Below, piece by piece: positions 1 to 12,899 of a stretch of DNA of 64,000 bases. The notes under the pieces are model-generated. The model was not told the DNA's origin, did not search any database, and saw only the letters and a program-made list of their open reading frames with translations. Positions within the stretch are counted from its first letter, which is position 1. Each line of letters starts with the position of its first letter. This DNA is from Hippasteria phrygiana (taxonomy: Eukaryota; Echinodermata; Asteroidea; Valvatida; Goniasteridae): NCBI GenBank assembly GCA_037893225.1, contig JAZGUH010000105.1:1178001-1242000 (forward strand). The letters run 5' to 3'. A program made the translations under genes and the position numbers.

Positions 1-1193
1 TAAGGGTCAATCCAATTTTCAAAAATGTATTCGTTGAATTTTCCTGTACCTAATTCCAAAATTTCATGATCGTGGCTCACTCAAGTAAGAAATAGGAGCC
101 ATTTCAAAATTTAGACCAAATTCAATATAACACAAAGGAATTCTGGGAAGGGCAGATAACCATGGCTTAAATGAGCATGCTGTTTATAAAAAGGGTTGAT
201 TTGTAGTCTTTTTTCAAGTCGCTGAATTTTAAATTTTTGGAATCGTAACATTCTTTTCAATATATCTAGCGAACAAAACAAGATATTTTCAAAATTCTTT
301 TTGTTATAGCTTTGGTATGTCTCAAAGATATGCCCTAAAAAGCGAAAATTGTGTGACGTCATGATGACGTCATAAAAAAATTCTTTTTTCAAGTCGCTAG
401 AATATTGCCCATAGCATTTGTAAACTTTTTCTTTCTTACCGGCCACTTTGGCTACTTTTAAACTTGGCAGACACTTACTCCAACTGCTCACAATGTGTGC
501 CGAACCTTTACGTCATGATGACGTCATCAAATGTCACGTGACGTCATCTTAAAGGGGCATTTTTCGAAGCCATATATCTACAAAAGTACAAGTCCGATTA
601 AGTTGGAACGTAATATCTAGGTATGCCACCGGGTGTTATAGATGAACATTGACATGACGTTATGATCAAGTCATAACATGTCACGTGGTGTCATCTTAAA
701 GGGGCACTCGCTAGATTATTGCCCATAGCATTTGTAAACGTTTTCTTTCTAACTGGCCAGTTTGGCTACTTTTAAACTTGGCAGACACTTACCCCAACTG
801 CTCAGAATGTGTGCCTAACTTTTACGTCATGATGACGTCATCATATGTCACGTGACGTCATCTTAAAGGGGCATTTTTCGAAGCCATATATCTACAAATG
901 TACAAGTCCGATTCAGTTGAAACACACTATTTAGGTATGCCACCCGGTGTCATAGATGAAAATTGACATGACATTATGATGAAGTCATTACATGTTATGT
1001 GATGTCATCTTAAAGGGGCATTCGCTAGGCTATTTCCCATAGCATTTGTACACGATTCCTTTTTTAAACCAATCCTTCACACATCCAATAACAACATCTT
1101 CATCCCTCCGTCATTGTTAACTAACAAACAACTTTAAATATTGCATACACATTTGACATCCAAACTAACAATAAAAAAATTAGAAACAGCCCT

Positions 1194-1221
1194 GTGTTTG
1201 TCCACAAACACTTGCCTCTAG
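1194..1221 (+). other. Helitron-type 3' terminus, copy 1
   Basis: A hairpin with 8-bp arms (GTGTTTGT-CC-ACAAACAC, 1194-1211) is followed by six bases and CTAG at 1218-1221, with T as the next base. A short hairpin about 10 nt before a terminal CTRR and a flanking T is the known signature of a Helitron 3' end. Just upstream is GAAACAGCC, the inverse of the GGCTGTTTCGG found at the other end of the diverged copy at 36-38.7 kb. Confidence 0.6.
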
Positions 1222-1576
1222 TTTTTTTTTGCTTCTTTTTCAGACTTTTTGCCCATAGACTTTGTACACGTTTTCGTTCTGCCAGGCACTTTGGCTACTT
1301 TTATGCAGCCGATTGCCTTTAAACTTAACAGACACTTAGACCAACTGCTCAGAATGTATGCCGAACTTTTACGTCATGATGACGTAATCACGTGATTTTT
1401 TATGAATTTTTGAATTTTGAAAATCGTAACATTCATTAAATTATATCTAGCGAACAAAACAAGATATTTTCAAAATTCTTTTTCTTATAGCTTTGGTATG
1501 TCTCAAAGATATGCCTTAAAAAGCGAAAATTGTGTGACGTCATGATGACGTCATCAAAAATGTTTTTTTTTTTTAA

Positions 1577-3982
1577 CGCATGTAAGGGTCAATCCGATTA
1601 CAAAAATGTATACATTGTATTTTTCTGTACCCAATTCCAAAATTTCATGATCGTGGCTCACTCAAGTAAGAAATGACAGCCATTTCAAAATTTAGACCAA
1701 ATTCAATATAACACAAAGGAATTCTGGGACGGGCTGATAACCATGGCTATTATGAGCTTGCTGTTTATAAAAGGGATTGATTTCTAGTCTTTTTTCAAGT
1801 CGCTGAATTTTTGAAGTTCTAAAATCGTAACATTCTTTTCAATATATCTAGCGAACAAAACAAGATATTTTCAAAATTATTTTTATTACAGCTTTGGTAT
1901 GTCTCAAAGATATGCCCTAAATGGCGAAAATTGTGTGACGTCATGATGACGTCATCAACAATATATTTTTTTTTTAAACGCATGTAAGGGTCAATCTGAT
2001 GACAAAAATGTATACATTGTATTTTTCTGTACCCAATTCCAAAATTTCATGATTGTGGCTCACTCAAGTAAGAAATGACAGCCATTTCAAAATTTAGACC
2101 AAATTCAATATAACACAAAGGAATTCTGCGACGGGCTGATAACCATGGCTATTATGAGCTTGCTGTTTATAAAAGGGGTTGATTTCTAGTCTTTTTTCAA
2201 GTCGCTGAATTTTTGAAGTTCTAAAATCGTAACATTCTTTTCAATATATCTAGCGAACAAAACAAGATATTTTCAAAATTATTTTTGTTACAGCTTTGGT
2301 ATGTCTCAAAGATATGCCCTAAATGGCGAAAATTGTGTGACGTCATGATGACGTCATCAACAATATATTTTTTTTTAAACGCATGTAAGGGTCAATCTGA
2401 TGACAAAAATGTATACATTGTATTTTTCTGTACCCAATTCCAAAATTTCATGATCGTGGCTCACTCAAGTAAGAAATGACAGCCATTTCAAAATTTAGAC
2501 CAAATTCAATATAACACAAAGGAATTCTGCGACGGGCTGATAACCATGGCTATTATGAGCTTGCTGTTTATAAAAGGGGTTGATTTCTAGTCTTTTTTCA
2601 AGTCGCTGAATTTTTGAAGTTCTAAAATCGTAACATTCTTTTCAATATATCTAGCGAACAAAACAAGATATTTTCAAAATTATTTTTGTTACAGCTTTGG
2701 TATGTCTCAAAGATATGCCCTAAATGGCGAAAATTGTGTGACGTCATGATGACGTCATCAACAATATATTTTTTTTTAAACGCATGTAAGGGTCAATCTG
2801 ATGACAAAAATGTATACATTGTATTTTTCTGTACCCAATTCCAAAATTTCATGATCGTGGCTCACTCAAGTAAGAAATGACAGCCATTTCAAAATTTAGA
2901 CCAAATTCAATATAACACAAAGGAATTCTGGGACGGACTGATAACCATGGCTATTATGAGCTTGCTGTTTATAAAAGGGGTTGATTTCTAGTCTTTTTTC
3001 AAGTCGCTGAATTTTTGAAGTTTTAAAATCGTCACATTCTTTTCAATATATCTAGCGAACAAAACAAGATATTTTCAAAATTATTTTTGTTACAGCTTTG
3101 GTATGTCTCAAAGATATGCCCTAAATGGCGAAAATTGTGTGACGTCATGATGACGTCATCAACAATATTTTTTTTTTTAAACGCATGTAAGGGTCAATCT
3201 GATGACAAAAATGTATACATTGTATTTTTCTGTACCCAATTCCAAAATTTCATGATCGTGGCTCACTCAAGTAAGAAATGACAGCCATTTCAAAATTTAG
3301 ACCAAATTCAATATAACACAAAGGAATTCTGGGACGGACTGATAACCATGGCTATTATGAGCTTGCTGTTTATAAAAGGGGTTGATTTCTAGTCTTTTTT
3401 CAAGTCGCTGAATTTTTGAAGTTTTAAAATCGTAACATTCTTTTCAATATATCTAGCGAACAAAACAAGATATTTTCAAAATTATTTTTGTTACAGCTTT
3501 GGTATGTCTCAAAGATATGCCCTAAATGGCGAAAATTGTGTGACGTCATGATGACGTCATCAACAATATTTTTTTTTTAAACGCATGTAAGGGTCAATCT
3601 GATTACAAAAATGTATACATTGAATTTTCCTGTACCTAATTCCAAAATTTCGTGATCGTGGCTCACTCAAGTAAGAAATAGGAGCCATTTCAAAATGTAG
3701 ACCAAATTCAATATAACACAAAGGAATTCTAGGAAGGGCTGATAACCATGGCTTAAATGTGCATGCTGTTTATAAAAAGGGTTGATTTGTAGTCTTTTTT
3801 CAAGTCGCTGAATTCTTGAAGTTTTATAATTGTAACATTCTTTTCACTATATCTAGCGAACAAAACAAGATATTTTCTAAATTCTTTTTGTTATAGCTTT
3901 GGTATGTCTCAAAGATATGCCCTAAAAAGCGAAAATTGTGTGACGTCATGATGACGTCATAAAAAAAAATCTTTTTTCAAGT
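1577..3982. repeat. 401-bp satellite, first run (about six units)
   Basis: Unit starts, marked by the phrase CGCATGTAAGGGTCAAT, fall at about 1577, 1979, 2380, 2781, 3182 and 3582, so the spacing is 400-402 bp. Neighbouring units differ at only a few positions, mainly in the length of a poly-T run and in small changes such as GGGCTGA/GGACTGA. Each unit has one TGACGTCATGATGACGTCA site, the phrase ATCTAGCGAACAAAACAAG and the phrase TTTTTTCAAGTCGCT. The last unit is the most diverged. Confidence 0.9.
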
Positions 3983-6844
3983 CGCTAGAATATTGCCCAT
4001 AGCATTTGTAAACTTTTTCTTTCTTACCGGCCACTTTGGCTACTTTTAAACTGAGCAGACACTTACTCCAACTGCTCACAATGTGTGCCGAACCTTTACG
4101 TCATGATGACGACATCACATGTCATGTGACGTCATCTTAAAGGAGCATTTTTCGAAGCCATATATCTACAAAAGTACAAGTCCGATTAAGTTCAAAAGTA
4201 ATATCTAGGTAGCCCAATAAGTTTATAGATGAAAATTGACATGACATTATTATGACGTCATCACATGTCACGTGACGTCATCTTAAAGGGGCATTTTTTC
4301 GAAGCCATATATCTACAAAAGTACAAGTCCGATTAAGTTGAAAAGTAATATCTAGGTAGCCCAATAGGTTTATAGATGAAAATTGACATGACATTATTAT
4401 GATGTCATTACATGTCACATGACGTCATCTTAAAGGTGCAGTTTTTGAAGCCATATATAAACAAAAGTACAAGTCCGATTAAGTTCAAAAGTAATATCTA
4501 GGTAGCCCAGTAGGTATTTTAAATAAAAAAATTGATGATGTCATGATTACGTCATCACTTGTTTCGTGTCATTATCTTAAAGGGGCATTTTTCGAAGCCA
4601 TAAATCTACAAAAGTACAGGTCCGATTTATTTGAAATGTAATATATAGTCGGGTAGGCAAGCAGGTTTATAGATGAAAATTGACGTGACGTTATGATGAC
4701 GTCATCACATGTCACGTGACGTTATCTTAAAGGAGCAGTTTTTAAAGCCATACATTGTATATCTACAAAAGTACAAGTTCGATTATTTTAAATGTAATAT
4801 CTAGGTAGGTCAGCAAGTTTACAGATGTGAATTTACATTACGTTATGATGACGTCATCACAAGTGACTATTACAAACAACTTAAATTAATTTTTTTTTTT
4901 GCTTCTTTTTCAGACTTTTTGCCCATAGCATTTGTACACGTTTTCTTTCTACCAGGCACTTTTGCTACTTTGATGCAGCCGATTGCCTTTAAACTTAACA
5001 GACACTTAGACCAACTGCTCAGAATGCATGCCGAACTTTTACGTCATGATGACGTCATCACGTGATTTTTTATGAATTTTTGAAATTTGAAAATCGTAAC
5101 ATTCATTAAATTATATCTAGCGAACAAAACAAGATATTTTCAAAATTCTTTTTCTTATAGCTTTGGTATGTCTCAAAGATATGCCCTAAAAAGCGAAAAT
5201 TGTTTGACGTCATGATGACGTCATCAAAAATATGTTTTTTTGTAAACGCATGTAAGGGTCAATTCGATTACAAAAATGTATACATTGAATTTTCCTGTAC
5301 CCAATTCCAAAATTTCATGATCGTGGCTCACTCAAGTAAGAAATGACAGCCATTTCAAAATTTAGACCAAATTCAATATAACACAAAGGAATTCTGGGAC
5401 GGGCAGATAACCATGGCTATTATGTGCTTGCTGTTTATAAAAGGGGTTGATTTCTAGTCTTTTTTCAAGTCGCTAAATTTTTGAAGTTTTAAAATCGTAA
5501 CATTCTTTTCAATATATCTAGCGAACAAAACAAGATATTTTCAAAATTCTTTTTGTTACAGCTTTGGTATGTCTCAAAGATATGCCCTAAAAAGCGAAAA
5601 TTGTGTGACGTCATGATGACGTCATCAACAAATTTTTTTTTTAAACGCATGTAAGGGTCAATCCAATTTTCAAAAATGTATTCGTTGAATTTTCCTGTAC
5701 CTAATTCCAAAATTTCATGATCGTGGCTCACTCAAGTAAGAAATAGGAGCCATTTCAAAATTTAGACCAAATTCAATATAACACAAAGGAATTCTGGGAA
5801 GGGCAGATAACCATGGCTTAAATGAGCATGCTGTTTATAAAAAGGGTTGATTTGTAGTCTTTTTTCAAGTCGCTGAATTTTAAATTTTTGGAATCGTAAC
5901 ATTCTTTTCAATATATCTAGCGAACAAAACAAGATATTTTCAAAATTCTTTTTGTTATAGCTTTGGTATGTCTCAAAGATATGCCCTAAAAAGCGAAAAT
6001 TGTGTGACGTCATGATGACGTCATAAAAAAATTCTTTTTTCAAGTCGCTAGAATATTGCCCATAGCATTTGTAAACTTTTTCTTTCTTACCGGCCACTTT
6101 GGCTACTTTTAAACTTGGCAGACACTTACTCCAACTGCTCACAATGTGTGCCGAACCTTTACGTCATGATGACGTCATCAAATGTCACGTGACGTCATCT
6201 TAAAGGGGCATTTTTCGAAGCCATATATCTACAAAAGTACAAGTCCGATTAAGTTGGAACGTAATATCTAGGTATGCCACCGGGTGTTATAGATGAACAT
6301 TGACATGACGTTATGATCAAGTCATAACATGTCACGTGGTGTCATCTTAAAGGGGCACTCGCTAGATTATTGCCCATAGCATTTGTAAACGTTTTCTTTC
6401 TAACTGGCCAGTTTGGCTACTTTTAAACTTGGCAGACACTTACCCCAACTGCTCAGAATGTGTGCCTAACTTTTACGTCATGATGACGTCATCATATGTC
6501 ACGTGACGTCATCTTAAAGGGGCATTTTTCGAAGCCATATATCTACAAATGTACAAGTCCGATTCAGTTGAAACACACTATTTAGGTATGCCACCCGGTG
6601 TCATAGATGAAAATTGACATGACATTATGATGAAGTCATTACATGTTATGTGATGTCATCTTAAAGGGGCATTCGCTAGGCTATTTCCCATAGCATTTGT
6701 ACACGATTCCTTTTTTAAACCAATCCTTCACACATCCAATAACAACATCTTCATCCCTCCGTCATTGTTAACTAACAAACAACTTTAAATATTGCATACA
6801 CATTTGACATCCAAACTAACAATAAAAAAATTAGAAACAGCCCT

Positions 6845-6872
6845 GTGTTTGTCCACAAACACTTGCCTCTAG
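6845..6872 (+). other. Helitron-type 3' terminus, copy 2
   Basis: This matches the site at 1194-1221 and lies exactly 5651 bp downstream, with CTAG at 6869-6872 followed by a T run. It is internal to the array, so complete ends are carried inside the tandem repeat. Confidence 0.6.
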
Positions 6873-7227
6873 TTTTTTTTTGCTTCTTTTTCAGACTTTT
6901 TGCCCATAGACTTTGTACACGTTTTCGTTCTGCCAGGCACTTTGGCTACTTTTATGCAGCCGATTGCCTTTAAACTTAACAGACACTTAGACCAACTGCT
7001 CAGAATGTATGCCGAACTTTTACGTCATGATGACGTAATCACGTGATTTTTTATGAATTTTTGAATTTTGAAAATCGTAACATTCATTAAATTATATCTA
7101 GCGAACAAAACAAGATATTTTCAAAATTCTTTTTCTTATAGCTTTGGTATGTCTCAAAGATATGCCTTAAAAAGCGAAAATTGTGTGACGTCATGATGAC
7201 GTCATCAAAAATGTTTTTTTTTTTTAA

Positions 7228-9232
7228 CGCATGTAAGGGTCAATCCGATTACAAAAATGTATACATTGTATTTTTCTGTACCCAATTCCAAAATTTCATG
7301 ATCGTGGCTCACTCAAGTAAGAAATGACAGCCATTTCAAAATTTAGACCAAATTCAATATAACACAAAGGAATTCTGGGACGGGCTGATAACCATGGCTA
7401 TTATGAGCTTGCTGTTTATAAAAGGGGTTGATTTCTAGTCTTTTTTCAAGTCGCTGAATTTTTGAAGTTCTAAAATCGTAACATTCTTTTCAATATATCT
7501 AGCGAACAAAACAAGATATTTTCAAAATTATTTTTATTACAGCTTTGGTATGTCTCAAAGATATGCCCTAAATGGCGAAAATTGTGTGACGTCATGATGA
7601 CGTCATCAACAATATATTTTTTTTTTAAACGCATGTAAGGGTCAATCTGATGACAAAAATGTATACATTGTATTTTTCTGTACCCAATTCCAAAATTTCA
7701 TGATCGTGGCTCACTCAAGTAAGAAATGACAGCCATTTCAAAATTTAGACCAAATTCAATATAACACAAAGGAATTCTGCGACGGGCTGATAACCATGGC
7801 TATTATGAGCTTGCTGTTTATAAAAGGGGTTGATTTCTAGTCTTTTTTCAAGTCGCTGAATTTTTGAAGTTCTAAAATCGTAACATTCTTTTCAATATAT
7901 CTAGCGAACAAAACAAGATATTTTCAAAATTATTTTTGTTACAGCTTTGGTATGTCTCAAAGATATGCCCTAAATGGCGAAAATTGTGTGACGTCATGAT
8001 GACGTCATCAACAATATATTTTTTTTTAAACGCATGTAAGGGTCAATCTGATGACAAAAATGTATACATTGTATTTTTCTGTACCCAATTCCAAAATTTC
8101 ATGATCGTGGCTCACTCAAGTAAGAAATGACAGCCATTTCAAAATTTAGACCAAATTCAATATAACACAAAGGAATTCTGGGACGGACTGATAACCATGG
8201 CTATTATGAGCTTGCTGTTTATAAAAGGGGTTGATTTCTAGTCTTTTTTCAAGTCGCTGAATTTTTGAAGTTTTAAAATCGTAACATTCTTTTCAATATA
8301 TCTAGCGAACAAAACAAGATATTTTCAAAATTATTTTTGTTACAGCTTTGGTATGTCTCAAAGATATGCCCTAAATGGCGAAAATTGTGTGACGTCATGA
8401 TGACGTCATCAACAATATTTTTTTTTTTAAACGCATGTAAGGGTCAATCTGATGACAAAAATGTATACATTGTATTTTTCTGTACCCAATTCCAAAATTT
8501 CATGATCGTGGCTCACTCAAGTAAGAAATGACAGCCATTTCAAAATTTAGACCAAATTCAATATAACACAAAGGAATTCTGGGACGGACTGATAACCATG
8601 GCTATTATGAGCTTGCTGTTTATAAAAGGGGTTGATTTCTAGTCTTTTTTCAAGTCGCTGAATTTTTGAAGTTTTAAAATCGTAACATTCTTTTCAATAT
8701 ATCTAGCGAACAAAACAAGATATTTTCAAAATTATTTTTGTTACAGCTTTGGTATGTCTCAAAGATATGCCCTAAATGGCGAAAATTGTGTGACGTCATG
8801 ATGACGTCATCAACAATATTTTTTTTTTAAACGCATGTAAGGGTCAATCTGATTACAAAAATGTATACATTGAATTTTCCCGTACCTAATTCCAAAATTT
8901 CGTGATCGTGGCTCACTCAAGTAAGAAATAGGAGCCATTTCAAAATGTAGACCAAATTCAATATAACACAAAGGAATTCTAGGAAGGGCTGATAACCATG
9001 GCTTAAATGTGCATGCTGTTTATAAAAAGGGTTGATTTGTAGTCTTTTTTCAAGTCGCTGAATTCTTGAAGTTTTATAATTGTAACATTCTTTTCACTAT
9101 ATCTAGCGAACAAAACAAGATATTTTCTAAATTCTTTTTGTTATAGCTTTGGTATGTCTCAAAGATATGCCCTAAAAAGCGAAAATTGTGTGACGTCATG
9201 ATGACGTCATAAAAAAAAAATCTTTTTTCAAG
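7228..9232. repeat. 401-bp satellite, second run (about five units)
   Basis: Unit starts fall at about 7228, 7630, 8031, 8432 and 8832. This run lies 5651 bp from the first and matches it closely, but has one unit fewer. The loss of exactly one unit between otherwise nearly identical blocks points to slippage or unequal recombination after the block duplicated. Confidence 0.9.
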
Positions 9233-10031
9233 TCGCTAGAATATTGCCCATAGCATTTGTAAACTTTTTCTTTCTTACCGGCCACTTTGGCTACTTTTAA
9301 ACTGAGCAGACACTTACTCCAACTGCTCACAATGTGTGCCGAACCTTTACGTCATGATGACGACATCACATGTCATGTGACGTCATCTTAAAGGAGCATT
9401 TTTCGAAGCCATATATCTACAAAAGTACAAGTCCGATTAAGTTGGAACGTAATATCTAGGTATGCCACCGGGTGTTATAGATGAACATTGACATGACGTT
9501 ATGATCAAGTCATAACATGTCACGTGGTGTCATCTTAAAGGGGCACTCGCTAGATTATTGCCCATAGCATTTGTAAACGTTTTCTTTCTTACCGGCCAGT
9601 TTGGCTACTTTTAAACTTGGCAGACACTTACCCCAACTGCTCAGAATGTGTGCCTAACTTTTACGTCATGATGACGTCATCACATGTCACGTGACGACAT
9701 CTTAAAGGGGCATTTTTCGAAGCCATATATCTACAAATGTACAAGTCCGATTCAGTTGAAACACACCATTTAGGTATGCCACCCGGTGTCATAGATGAAA
9801 ATTGACATGACGTTATGATGAAGTCATTACATGTTATGTGATGTCATCTTAAAGGGGCATTCGCTAGGCTATTTCCCATAGCATTTGTACACGATTCCTT
9901 TTTTTAAACCAATCCTTCACACATCCAATAACAACATCTTCATCCCTCCGTCATTGCTAACTAACAAACAACTTTAAATATTGCATACACATTTGACATC
10001 CAAACTAACAATAAAAAAAATCGAAACAGCC

Positions 10032-10059
10032 GTGTTTGTCCACAAACACTTGCCTCTAG
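10032..10059 (+). other. Helitron-type 3' terminus at the array's right edge
   Basis: The same hairpin (10032-10049) and CTAG (10056-10059) occur here. All similarity to the array stops after the G at 10059 and apparently unrelated DNA starts with TTATTTATG. A repeat boundary that coincides exactly with CTAG|T supports the reading of this motif as a true element end. Confidence 0.65.
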
Positions 10060-11640
10060 TTATTTATGTTACGCTTGACTGCACAAACACATTGTAGCGG
10101 TTCGCTTGGCTGCCAGAACCGCCGCGACACCCCGACGTCTCCCGTATAATACCGTGCTCAACGTTAATTGCACTGAATGACACCTCCAACAAAATTTGAC
10201 AAGGATTGGTTCGAACAGTAAATAGTTAATGTTTCTCCCCTCTTTTTTTTTTCTTTCGTTATTTATTCAGTTATTTATTATTGATTAATTCAATTGTGGA
10301 GACCCACCTTTTGCAATTCTGTGTATCATTAAAAACAAATATAACTACATTTATACATTATGGCACTCATCTTCAATTATATAATAGAAAAACAACAGAT
10401 TTGGTTTCAGTCAAAATCAAATTGTGTCTTACTTTGTGGCTTACTGTCTGAAGTAGCAGTATATTAGGGGCCATTCAACATTTTCAATGTTTACAAATTT
10501 CGATCTTAAAATATTGATTTGCCATGCAAATAAACATAATATAATGCCCAGTTTCATGACAGCGTGATGCAGCTGTGGATCTCCCCCCACTTTCACAAGT
10601 GTCCCCCATGACTTCTTGTGTTTCATAATCAGCTTCTGACCTAGCGCTGGCGATACTGATTTTTTTCGTAGTTGATTTTTTCCCTGCTATATCGCCGATA
10701 TGGCTATAAAATCATTCACAAATTACGGCATGATAAAAAATGTTGTGAAAGGTTAGCGATCTTAACATCCTAATGTACAAACGCATAGGCCTAAACAACA
10801 CCGCCAGCGCTAAAGCTCTCTGTCACAATATCGCCACTCAGATCGTCCACCCATGGAGGAATGGTCCACTATACACACGTGGCGGCCAGTGTTGCAGCCA
10901 ACTTTTCTATTCATTTTTTTTTTAATTCAAGCCACAAGTAAATTTTTTCAATAACTTCCGAATTTTTTGAAGTTGAAGCCACACGATACTCCTTTTGAAG
11001 TTGACATTCATGTACAAAATCATGCATGTAGGCCTACACGTATCATTTTCCGAGGGCTTCGCAACGCGCAAGCAAAGTGCTTATTAGCACGGTTCCCGTC
11101 TCTAGCTCTGCATGCTAGTAATTACTAGTGAAACAATTCACAGAAATTAACAGGGGAACACTCCTTGAGTGGAGCAAAGTTTGATTTCATTTCTTTTTTA
11201 GATGCTTTATTTAGCTAAGTTCATTAAGTCGTTCAAGTCCAACATGACTGTTACTTTATCATTACTTTATCATTAAAAAACAACTCAACTATGGATACTT
11301 CCAGTTACAACAAAGATTGTTTTCTTTTTATACATTTAAAAAAAGAATAAAATAAGATACCTGCCAGCTTAGGACCTTAAAATTTCAATCTGGTTTTCAC
11401 ATGTGAAACAAAATCTCTGAGTACTAAATCATGTCACTAAAACACCTAACTACATGTATTATAATGGAGGTACCTCCGTTGTAATATTTATCCATTCACT
11501 TATTGTTTTGTTTTTTCTCTTTGTTACTTCATCTGTCATCTTTGTGAAGTTTTTTCTTCATCACTAATGAAAGTCGCTCGCATTTTTAGCTGTTCTTCTC
11601 GTATGGATTCACTGTATGGTAGCCGCAAGCACGCGCTTAC
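10060..11640. other. Non-coding sequence, no gene recognised
   Basis: No open frame here has a recognisable domain or splice context. A weak inverted repeat, TAGCGCTGGCG near 10642 with its complement near 10802, may bound a 170-bp MITE. A GC-richer patch lies at about 10090-10150. Otherwise I see only AT-rich sequence. Confidence 0.5.
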
Positions 11641-11647
11641 CTATCAA

Positions 11648-11755
11648 ACGGTGGGGGCGCCCTAGTCTGGTTCCATGACCTAAAGATTCCCTGACGTCTG
11701 TCAGAAATAGTCAGAATATTTTTGTTCGGGAACCAGACTAGAAGCGCCCTTCCCC
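11648..11755. mobile_element. Short palindromic element (MITE-like)
   Basis: GGGCGCCCTAGTCTGGTTCC at the left is mirrored by GGAACCAGACTAG..GCGCCC at the right, giving arms of about 20 bp around a 50-bp centre containing CCCTGACGTCTGTCAG. A related centre occurs near 63166-63235. No open frame is present. The class is not determined. Confidence 0.6.
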
Positions 11756-11759
11756 ATTG

Positions 11760-12257
11760 TCGAAAATAATGACGTCATAGCGTTCCATCGGGCGCTGTAC
11801 AAAAAGATCCGGTGTCCGATCTTCCCCCTTAATTCTGCGATCTTTAGTCAAACGAACATTCGATCGATCGCGACAGAAGTTAAATTGTTCGCATCAATCA
11901 TCGTCTGTTTGATGAGTAATACGTAATTGAACGTGCATCGCGTCAGATATCGGAGCATAACTTGTCTGTACATCCCGCATGTTTGTAACTCCATGGTTAA
12001 ATGTTCATGAGAACTTAATGAAGTCAGCATTGTAACTTTGCCATGCTTGTTTACAGAGTACGGAACTGAAGAGGTCAGCAGGAATAACGTTAGGAGAGCT
12101 GCCAAAGTGCTGGTGCGGAAGGACGAAAGGTTTCTTCGTCTTCAAACTAACGTTAAACTGTCAGTAGCCTGCATGTTGTAGGAGCCTAGCCCTAGTAGTA
12201 GTATGTGTCTTATTCCTCCGTGGTTTATTTTGTACATAATGTATGTAAATCAACGGG
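11760..12257. other. Upstream non-coding stretch
   Basis: This is moderately CpG-containing sequence (around 11770-11890) with no exon I can support. A minus-strand open frame at 11848-12105 begins with a hydrophobic stretch, but no family is recognisable and there is no further support. Confidence 0.4.
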
Positions 12258-12770
12258 GTCATGCTAATTTAGCGTCAACAAGGCTTAAGCGTCAACATTT
12301 AGCGTCAACAAAGCGTCAACAACTTATAAAAGCACTGTTAAGCTTAAACATGTTATCCACAATATTTAGTGGGCTTCTATGATTATTTAAAAGTATTATT
12401 ACATTAGTATTGAAAAGTATCTTAAAATGTGTGATTTTTTTGCAAAAAAGTACGTCATCAACGGTGCTTTTTCCCGGCAGCCATCTTGTTTTTCTGAGAC
12501 ATGGTGCGATCGGGCATGTGCAAAAGAAAAAACAAAGATGGCGGCGCCCATTCATCGTAATTTTGTCGCATAAAATTTTGTTTTTATGTGGGATTGTGAA
12601 CGTGAATTCGCCTAATTTCTTACATAATACAAGATGCGAGAGTTTGTCGAATACAATTATGTATTTATAGCTTTTGTGAAGCTTAAAAAAAGAAATGTGC
12701 ATTTTGAGCTTTGTTGACGCTGATCAGGTTTGTTGACACTTGTTCAGTTGTTGACGCTAAATAGCATGAC
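12258..12770. mobile_element. MITE with 24-bp terminal inverted repeats
   Basis: GTCATGCTAATTTAGCGTC at 12258 is matched in reverse complement by the right end at 12747-12770. Extra copies of AGCGTCAACA lie just inside the left end (12282-12330), and TTGTTGACGC or TTGACA copies lie inside the right end. Repeated subterminal motifs of this kind are common transposase-binding arrangements. About 510 bp long; no transposase is encoded. Confidence 0.65.
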
Positions 12771-12899
12771 CGTATCCACGTGTTGGCAATTTTCGTGCCC
12801 CAGGCTTAACTAAGCTTTACAACAAAATTTTGAAGATGTAGGCCTAGGCCTTGAGAAAACACGACTTTCTTCTGGTTTTCCAGTTAGTAGTGAGATGCG

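Larger units (their letters stand above)
1..10059. repeat. Tandem array of Helitron-like elements with internal satellites
   Basis: The left 10 kb is one repeat array that runs off the window's left edge. Sequence from position 1 recurs from 5652 with almost no change, a period of 5651 bp. Each block contains, in order: copies of a segment with the CRE palindrome TGACGTCA and the phrase CTTAAAGGGGCA, an AT-rich spacer ending in a Helitron-type hairpin plus CTAG, and a run of about 401-bp satellite units. The second block has one satellite unit fewer. At about 9442 it switches from the sequence expected (near 4192) to sequence like 611-1221, then stops at CTAG at 10059. That switch is what unequal exchange between units would produce. 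Short open frames of 64 and 126 codons recur because the DNA recurs; I see no reason to call them genes. Confidence 0.85.

Noticed and set aside
111..491. 126-codon minus-strand frame, identical at 5762-6142
   Set aside because: It is part of the higher-order repeat, and the diverged copy at 36-38 kb does not keep it open, so there is no sign of selection for a protein.
2285..3281. Three identical 64-codon open frames (and two more at 7936 and 8337) as a small gene family
   Set aside because: They repeat only because they lie in the 401-bp satellite; they span CRE palindromes and lack any conserved domain or splice context.
1..10059. CRISPR-like array
   Set aside because: Units are 401 bp and wholly repeated, with no unique spacers, in a eukaryotic context.
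11848..12105. 85-codon minus-strand frame with a signal-peptide-like start
   Set aside because: No family resemblance, no splice support, and the length is within chance expectation.
12410..12670. 86-codon plus-strand and 128-codon minus-strand frames
   Set aside because: Both fall inside the 12258-12770 inverted-repeat element and show no transposase motif.
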